From contig NZHS01000074.1 in the NCBI GenBank assembly GCA_002689735.1, positions 3,141-12,418 on the forward strand: 9,278 nucleotides of DNA. Direction: 5' to 3'. Below are positions 4,951 to 9,278 of this stretch, piece by piece. Source of the stretch: Flavobacteriales bacterium. Lineage in GTDB: Bacteria; Bacteroidota; Bacteroidia; Flavobacteriales; BACL11. Numbering within the stretch: the stretch's first letter is position 1; each line of letters opens with the position of its first letter. The position numbers and the translations under genes were made by a program. The notes under the pieces were generated by a model. The model saw only the letters and a list, made by a program, of their open reading frames with translations, searched no databases and was not told the DNA's origin.

Positions 4951-7797
4951 CTAATTTATATTAAATAGAATTGAGCAATAAGTCATTCTACCAATATTTG
5001 GTCCACCGTAGACTTCATAATGAAGATTATTAAAAATATTTGCTGATCCTAACTTTACAGTAGCGTTTAACTTAACTATTTCCTTGCTAATTTGTAAATC
5101 TACAATATCATAGGTTGGAATATATCCAGTAAACTGTGGTGATCCCTCATATTGAAATCCTTCTACCCATTTGTAATTAACACTACAGCTAAAGTTTCTA
5201 AAGAATGACTTTTGTTTACTAAAGTGAATATTCTTAATTTGACAACCTAGATTAAATTTATGTTCAGGAGTATTATATGCTGGAATAATAGGGTCATTAG
5301 TTCCTTTTTCATTTAATGAATTCCATGAATAATTCCCGTTTATACTTATATCACTATTTGGATAATAATTTAATCCAATTGAGGCACCAATAGTAGTAAC
5401 CTTATTTTCAGCATTAGCAGCAATTCTGTATGCTTGTATGGAAGGGAGTCTTATTGCATAGCTACCATTTGTAGTGTCAACTCTATATTTAGCCCCAATT
5501 TTATATCCTATAAAATCTTCATATTCTGAGTAATAGAAATTAGCATCTAAATATATTTTATTAGAAAAAGTTGATCTATAACCAAACTCTATTGATTTTG
5601 TTTTTTCAGGTTGGATTGGGTCTACGCTAATGAAATTCAAACTATCATAAATTGGAATAGCAGTACTAAAATAATTATATAGAGATTCAATAGTAACTAA
5701 ATTTTCTCCATATTTAACACCATGACCACTAAGATTACCGATTAAAATTGCTCGACCTACATTATAAAATAAGTATTGATCACTCAAAGTAGGATTTCTT
5801 ATAGCGGATCCAAATGAAAGTCTTAAAATATCATTTTTATTTGGCTTGTAAACAATAGAAGCAGCAGGTGAAAAATTTAAATCAAAATTTTCATTTTTAT
5901 CAGCTCTTATTGTAGTATTGAGTTTTAAAACTTCCCCTAGAATATTAATTTCTGCTCCTGTATAAAATCCAAATTCATTATTTACTATACTATTTGCAGT
6001 ATCCATAAAAATACTTCCCTTGGAATCGGGAGTGTATTGTCTGAAATTTGCACCTATTTTAATTTTTGAATTATCCGTTTTAAATTGATATTCACTATGA
6101 ATATGATTTAAAGCAGATTTATCATAAAAACCAGTTCCACCTTCCAAATATGAAATTTTAGAAGTTATATCATTAAGTATATTTTTAAATTCTTCAGTTT
6201 CTGGAACTAACACATTTGATTCAAAATCAGCCAAATCTCTAGCTGATGAATGTGTAGCTACAATTAGATCTGTATTTGCATCTAATACGGAATCAGACAT
6301 GGCATACCACTCAGTCAACCAATTTATGTCAAAAGTATCTTGTTGAAAGACCCACCCATCTATTTGCACACCATTAATTGGATCAAAAATAATATTTGGA
6401 ACTGGATCAGACCATCCAATCATATCAAAATTAAAATTCTGAGTAAATTCATTAGCATAATCAGAGTACCAATCACTTGCATCCACCAAATAGTAATCTT
6501 GCAGTCTTATCGCAGTTGCAACAGCATCATATGATTCTCCTGCATCTTCTTGCGATCTATAAGCACGAATAAAAAATTTATCTTTTTTATTTAGTTCAAT
6601 CTTATTTTGTAAAAATTCAATTCCTTTTAAACTAAATCTATTATCTCCTTGGTATACTGTTGTTCCCGTTCCGTAATTTAATGAGTATATTAGTTCTAAA
6701 TCATCTTCAATTAGATAATGAAAAGCTGTAGCAAATTTTGTATTGTTTGTATTGTAGTCAACTATATCTTTTTCCTTATATCCTGTTCTGTGAAAAACGC
6801 CTAATCCTTCTCCAATATAATACCTATAACTAGTTTCTGTTTCATAATCATTTATACTTCCTGTTAAATCTTCATCTCCATATATATTAACAGCATCATA
6901 TCCTCCTGGGTTAGTCGATAGTGGACTTCCATCTACAGCAGATAAATTATCTGCTTCCCAATCATAGGCTTGCATGAAAGAGAAATTAATTTTATATCCA
7001 AACTTATTATTACCATCCTTATCTCTAATAACATCTGCAAATCGGAACGAATTTTCAAATAATTGTCTTGATCCAAATTTATATTGTACAATTAATCCAG
7101 GTTGTAAAAAAGGGCTTCTAGTGGCCATACTTATAACTCCGTTAAAAGCACCAGGCCCATAGTAGGCAGAACTTGCACCTTGAATAATTTCTACTTTCAT
7201 TATGTCTAGTTCTGAAGCTCCTAAAAAATTACCTAATGAAAAGTTTAGGCCTGGGGCTTGATTATCGACTCCGTCAATGATTTGTAGAGATCTAACGGGA
7301 GAAGTACTATTAAATCCTCTTGTATTAATCACTTTAAAGCCTAAGCTAGCAGAGGATATATCAACTCCTTTTAATGCTCCTAGAGCATCATAGAAGTTTG
7401 CAGAAGGAGTAGATTTTATTGCTATTATATCTAAAGCCTCAACTGTTAAGGCCGATTCTTTCTGTTTTTGAGTAATTCTGTTATCAACAATCTTAACCTC
7501 ATTAAGTTTTTTAGTATTTGGGAAAAGTTTAATCTTTAAACTTTTATTATCATTAATAGTTAATATTTTATTTTCATAACCTAGATAAGAAATTACAATA
7601 TCTAAGGGAAATTTTTTATTTGTGGTGAGAGAAAATTTTCCATTTATATTAGTTGAGGTGCCATTTTTTTCATCTTCAATTATAATATTTGCTCCTATTA
7701 ATGTTTCATTTGTTTGACCATCTGATACTTCACCATTAATTCTATTTTGGCTAAAACCAAATTTTGTAATAAAAAGTAATATTAAAATTCTATACAT
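4951..7797 (-). CDS. TonB-dependent outer-membrane receptor with N-terminal carboxypeptidase-regulatory-like domain
   Basis: A 948-residue outer-membrane transporter that should import a ligand using energy from TonB-ExbBD. Residues 1-16 are a signal peptide (MYRILILLFITKFGFS, then Q). Residues 19-93 are a CarboxypepD_reg-like beta-sandwich (INGEVSDGQTNETLIGANI, then DIVISYLGYE), common in Bacteroidota receptors. LNEVKIV (98-104) occupies the usual TonB-box position. The plug runs about 113-229, with VINTRGFN, LQIIDGVDNQ and the strongly conserved VEIIQGASSAYYGPGAFNGVI (202-222). The remaining 720 or so residues form the 22-strand barrel with long aromatic and acidic loops, for example around 440-530. 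I see no SusD gene beside it, so it is better described as a general TonB receptor than a SusC/SusD system. The ligand is unknown. It may share a transcript with the secreted hydrolase downstream, and it is divergent from pabC with only 43 bp between. Confidence 0.9.
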   Translation of the reverse strand: MYRILILLFITKFGFSQNRINGEVSDGQTNETLIGANIIIEDEKNGTSTNINGKFSLTTNKKFPLDIVISYLGYENKILTINDNKSLKIKLFPNTKKLNEVKIVDNRITQKQKESALTVEALDIIAIKSTPSANFYDALGALKGVDISSASLGFKVINTRGFNSTSPVRSLQIIDGVDNQAPGLNFSLGNFLGASELDIMKVEIIQGASSAYYGPGAFNGVISMATRSPFLQPGLIVQYKFGSRQLFENSFRFADVIRDKDGNNKFGYKINFSFMQAYDWEADNLSAVDGSPLSTNPGGYDAVNIYGDEDLTGSINDYETETSYRYYIGEGLGVFHRTGYKEKDIVDYNTNNTKFATAFHYLIEDDLELIYSLNYGTGTTVYQGDNRFSLKGIEFLQNKIELNKKDKFFIRAYRSQEDAGESYDAVATAIRLQDYYLVDASDWYSDYANEFTQNFNFDMIGWSDPVPNIIFDPINGVQIDGWVFQQDTFDINWLTEWYAMSDSVLDANTDLIVATHSSARDLADFESNVLVPETEEFKNILNDITSKISYLEGGTGFYDKSALNHIHSEYQFKTDNSKIKIGANFRQYTPDSKGSIFMDTANSIVNNEFGFYTGAEINILGEVLKLNTTIRADKNENFDLNFSPAASIVYKPNKNDILRLSFGSAIRNPTLSDQYLFYNVGRAILIGNLSGHGVKYGENLVTIESLYNYFSTAIPIYDSLNFISVDPIQPEKTKSIEFGYRSTFSNKIYLDANFYYSEYEDFIGYKIGAKYRVDTTNGSYAIRLPSIQAYRIAANAENKVTTIGASIGLNYYPNSDISINGNYSWNSLNEKGTNDPIIPAYNTPEHKFNLGCQIKNIHFSKQKSFFRNFSCSVNYKWVEGFQYEGSPQFTGYIPTYDIVDLQISKEIVKLNATVKLGSANIFNNLHYEVYGGPNIGRMTYCSILFNIN

Positions 7798-7840
7798 TAG
7801 AATTATTTAAATAAGTTCGCAATTTACTATTTTTAATTAT

Positions 7841-8665
7841 ATGAATTTTGCACTTTTAAATAATCAACTTACTCAAGTAAACGATATTAGGTTAACAAAT
7901 AGAAACAGAGGTTTTTTATATGGTGATGGGTTTTTTGAAACTATTAAAATTTTTAATAAAAAACTATTTAATCTTGAAAATCATTTTCATAGAATTATAT
8001 ATTCTGCAGATTTATTAGATATAAATTTTTCTTTCACAATTTTAGACTTAAATAAAAGTATATCAATCTTAATTGATAAAAACAATATTAAATCTGGATC
8101 AGTAAGAGTATCAATTTATAGAAATTCAATTGGAAAATATTTACCGGAAGAAAATTCTTCTTCAATACTAATTAGTTCAAAAAATGATATTGATGATATG
8201 TTTGTTGAAAAAAGTTTAATAGATATTGGATATTACAGGCGAAACCTTAAATCACCTTCTCCATTATCAAATTTGAAATCTTTAAATTCACTTTTATACA
8301 TAATGGCATCCAAATATGCCAAAGAAAATAATTTTGATGATGTTATTTTATTTAACACAAATATGAATATAATAGAAACAACTAATTCAAACTTATTTAT
8401 TTTAAATCATAATAAAGTTATCACCCCACCTTTAAAAGATGGATGTGTTGATGGATCGATGAGAAAACTATTGTTTTCAATAATTAAAAATAAATATGAA
8501 TTAATAGAAGAATCTATTTCTGAAAATGATTTGGAGAATAGCAGTGAAGTGATTTTGTCAAACTCAACATATGGAGTGCGAGGAGTTAAAAAGCTTAATA
8601 CAAAAATTTATAATGGTTTCAGCCTATATAATTATTTAATTAACTCTCTTAATAGATTAATTTAG
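7841..8665 (+). CDS. pabC: Class IV PLP-dependent enzyme, probably aminodeoxychorismate lyase (PabC)
   Basis: A 274-residue cytoplasmic enzyme of the fold-type IV PLP family. Family marks in order: RGFLYGDGFFET (23-34); R51 in HFHRI, a phosphate-contacting position; K146 in SNLKSLNSLL, the Schiff-base lysine; E179 in IIETTNSNLF (177-186), the cofactor-nitrogen contact; and GCVDGSMR (201-208). PabC splits 4-amino-4-deoxychorismate into p-aminobenzoate and pyruvate for folate synthesis. The short length and the YGDGFFET and LKSLN motifs favour PabC over branched-chain (about 300-350 residues) or D-amino-acid aminotransferases, but these subfamilies cannot be separated securely by eye. No pabA or pabB is in the window. 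Its last 9 bases overlap the 3' end of the convergent yqgE gene. A TATTTTTA at 7828-7835 (five of six fixed bases of TAnnTTTG) is a possible -7 element, very close to the ATG. Confidence 0.75.
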   Translation: MNFALLNNQLTQVNDIRLTNRNRGFLYGDGFFETIKIFNKKLFNLENHFHRIIYSADLLDINFSFTILDLNKSISILIDKNNIKSGSVRVSIYRNSIGKYLPEENSSSILISSKNDIDDMFVEKSLIDIGYYRRNLKSPSPLSNLKSLNSLLYIMASKYAKENNFDDVILFNTNMNIIETTNSNLFILNHNKVITPPLKDGCVDGSMRKLLFSIIKNKYELIEESISENDLENSSEVILSNSTYGVRGVKKLNTKIYNGFSLYNYLINSLNRLI

Positions 8666-9208
8666 GCTTGGATTTTTAGGAAAGTTAGCCCATATGGCAT
8701 ATTTTTTGTCCATTTTTCTAATTATTTCGCTCCAATAATCTTTATTTGAATATTTCATGCTTAATTTTAAATTCTTTTCTTTAAGTATCCAGCTATTTTC
8801 TTTTAATTCATCTTCTAATTGATTTGCTTCCCATCCAGAATATCCTGCAAAAAACCTCATGTTTTCTTTATTGATTTTTCCTTTCCATATTAAATCTTTT
8901 ACAACATCAAAATCACCACCAAAATATAATCCATTATAAATTTTAATTGAATTAGGAATTAATCTACCAAGAGAATGAATAAAGTGTATTGAGTTTTTAG
9001 ATACTGGTCCGCCAATATAAACAGGGAAATCAGAATTTGGAATGTCATTTATAATTTCATGTAGCTTGATTTTTGATGGCTGATTAACTACTAGACCTAT
9101 TGTTTCTTCAAAATTATGATGTGTTATAAGTACTATTGCTTTAAAGAATGAATCTTCTAGTAGTGTTGGGTGAGAAATTAAGAATGATCCGTTTTCAATA
9201 TTTTGCAT
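8657..9208 (-). CDS. yqgE: YqgE/AlgH family protein (DUF179/UPF0301)
   Basis: A 183-residue protein, the usual length for this family, whose biochemical function is not established (AlgH is linked to alginate regulation in Pseudomonas). Family signatures are clear: SFLISHPTLLEDSFFKAIVLI at the N-terminus (residues 8-28), GLVVNQPS (38-45), VYIGGPVS (63-70), GLYFGGD (93-99), and the hallmark FAGYSGWEANQLEDEL (120-135). There is no signal peptide or membrane segment, so it should be cytoplasmic. The start at 9208 is supported because the family N-terminal motif begins only eight residues in. A pabC-like gene beside yqgE is, as I recall, a frequent pairing in Bacteroidota. Here the two converge and share 9 bases, leaving no room for a terminator between them. 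Confidence 0.92.
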   Translation of the reverse strand: MQNIENGSFLISHPTLLEDSFFKAIVLITHHNFEETIGLVVNQPSKIKLHEIINDIPNSDFPVYIGGPVSKNSIHFIHSLGRLIPNSIKIYNGLYFGGDFDVVKDLIWKGKINKENMRFFAGYSGWEANQLEDELKENSWILKEKNLKLSMKYSNKDYWSEIIRKMDKKYAIWANFPKNPSLN

Positions 9209-9217
9209 AAATAAGAA

Positions 9218-9225
9218 TATATTTG
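9218..9225 (+). promoter_or_regulatory. Candidate -7 promoter element (TATATTTG) for the gene starting at 9256
   Basis: TATATTTG is an exact match to TAnnTTTG, placed 30 bases before the ATG at 9256 in the 47-bp gap between the divergent yqgE and the right-hand gene. GTTTTC at 9191-9196 lies 21 bases upstream as a weak -33; it falls inside the yqgE coding region. No equally good element is seen for yqgE on the minus strand. Confidence 0.42.
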
Positions 9226-9255
9226 CTTTTATTATTGCTAATTTAAAGTTTGTAT

Positions 9256-9278
9256 ATGTCTAATCCAAAAAAGAGTAT
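9256..9278 (+). CDS. First codons of an unidentified gene cut by the window edge
   Basis: An ATG at 9256 opens a frame reading MSNPKKS before the sequence ends. It follows an AT-rich gap with a good -7 promoter match at 9218-9225 and is divergent from yqgE, which is why I take it as a real start. Seven residues are too few to name a family. Confidence 0.4.

Noticed and set aside
4951..7797. SusC of a polysaccharide utilisation locus
   Set aside because: No SusD homologue, glycoside hydrolase or associated regulator is in the window; only the general TonB-receptor architecture is supported.
1..9278. CRISPR array, transposon, prophage or defence island
   Set aside because: No regularly spaced repeats, transposase, integrase, terminal inverted repeats or defence-type domains are visible on either strand.

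Overview
The window looks like a compact piece of chromosome from a marine-type Bacteroidota, most likely of the flavobacterial lineage. The DNA is very AT-rich. Gene starts lie in A-rich stretches without Shine-Dalgarno sequences, and several intergenic regions carry the Bacteroidota -7 promoter motif TAnnTTTG. Clade-typical proteins are present: a type IX secretion (T9SS) C-terminal sorting domain, a TonB-dependent receptor with an N-terminal carboxypeptidase-regulatory-like domain, and the pair made by a small coiled-coil protein and ZapA. I see no insertion sequences, CRISPR arrays, tRNAs, rRNAs or phage genes.

Layout. (1) Bases 1-585, plus strand: the 3' end of an unidentified membrane protein gene overlaps, at ATGA, a thioredoxin-type arsenate reductase/low-molecular-weight phosphatase (arsC). 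(2) 582-2255, minus strand: a secreted M23 metallopeptidase, ending tail-to-tail on arsC. (3) 2350-2924, plus strand: a small coiled-coil protein and cell-division protein ZapA, nearly touching. (4) 2925-3186: no protein, but a roughly 200-nt structured RNA closed by a long terminal stem. By position and shape it is the flavobacterial 6S RNA, followed by a perfect 30-bp terminator palindrome. (5) 3187-7797, minus strand: a TonB-dependent receptor gene followed 60 bp downstream by a T9SS-secreted alpha/beta-hydrolase-like protein whose nucleophile elbow has Gly where Ser is expected. (6) 7841-8665, plus strand: a class IV aminotransferase/aminodeoxychorismate lyase (pabC-like), overlapping tail-to-tail with (7) 8657-9208, minus strand: a YqgE/AlgH family protein. 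(8) From 9256: the first codons of another plus-strand gene that runs off the window.

How it fits together. The coiled-coil/ZapA pair acts at the division ring, and the divergent M23 enzyme cuts peptidoglycan, so bases 582-2924 read as a cell-envelope/division neighbourhood next to the 6S regulatory RNA. The receptor and the secreted hydrolase form a probable surface nutrient-acquisition unit, though no SusD partner is present. The rest is housekeeping. I did not find a convincing entirely new system. The items most worth a second look are the 6S-like RNA with two competing folds and the Ser-less secreted hydrolase.
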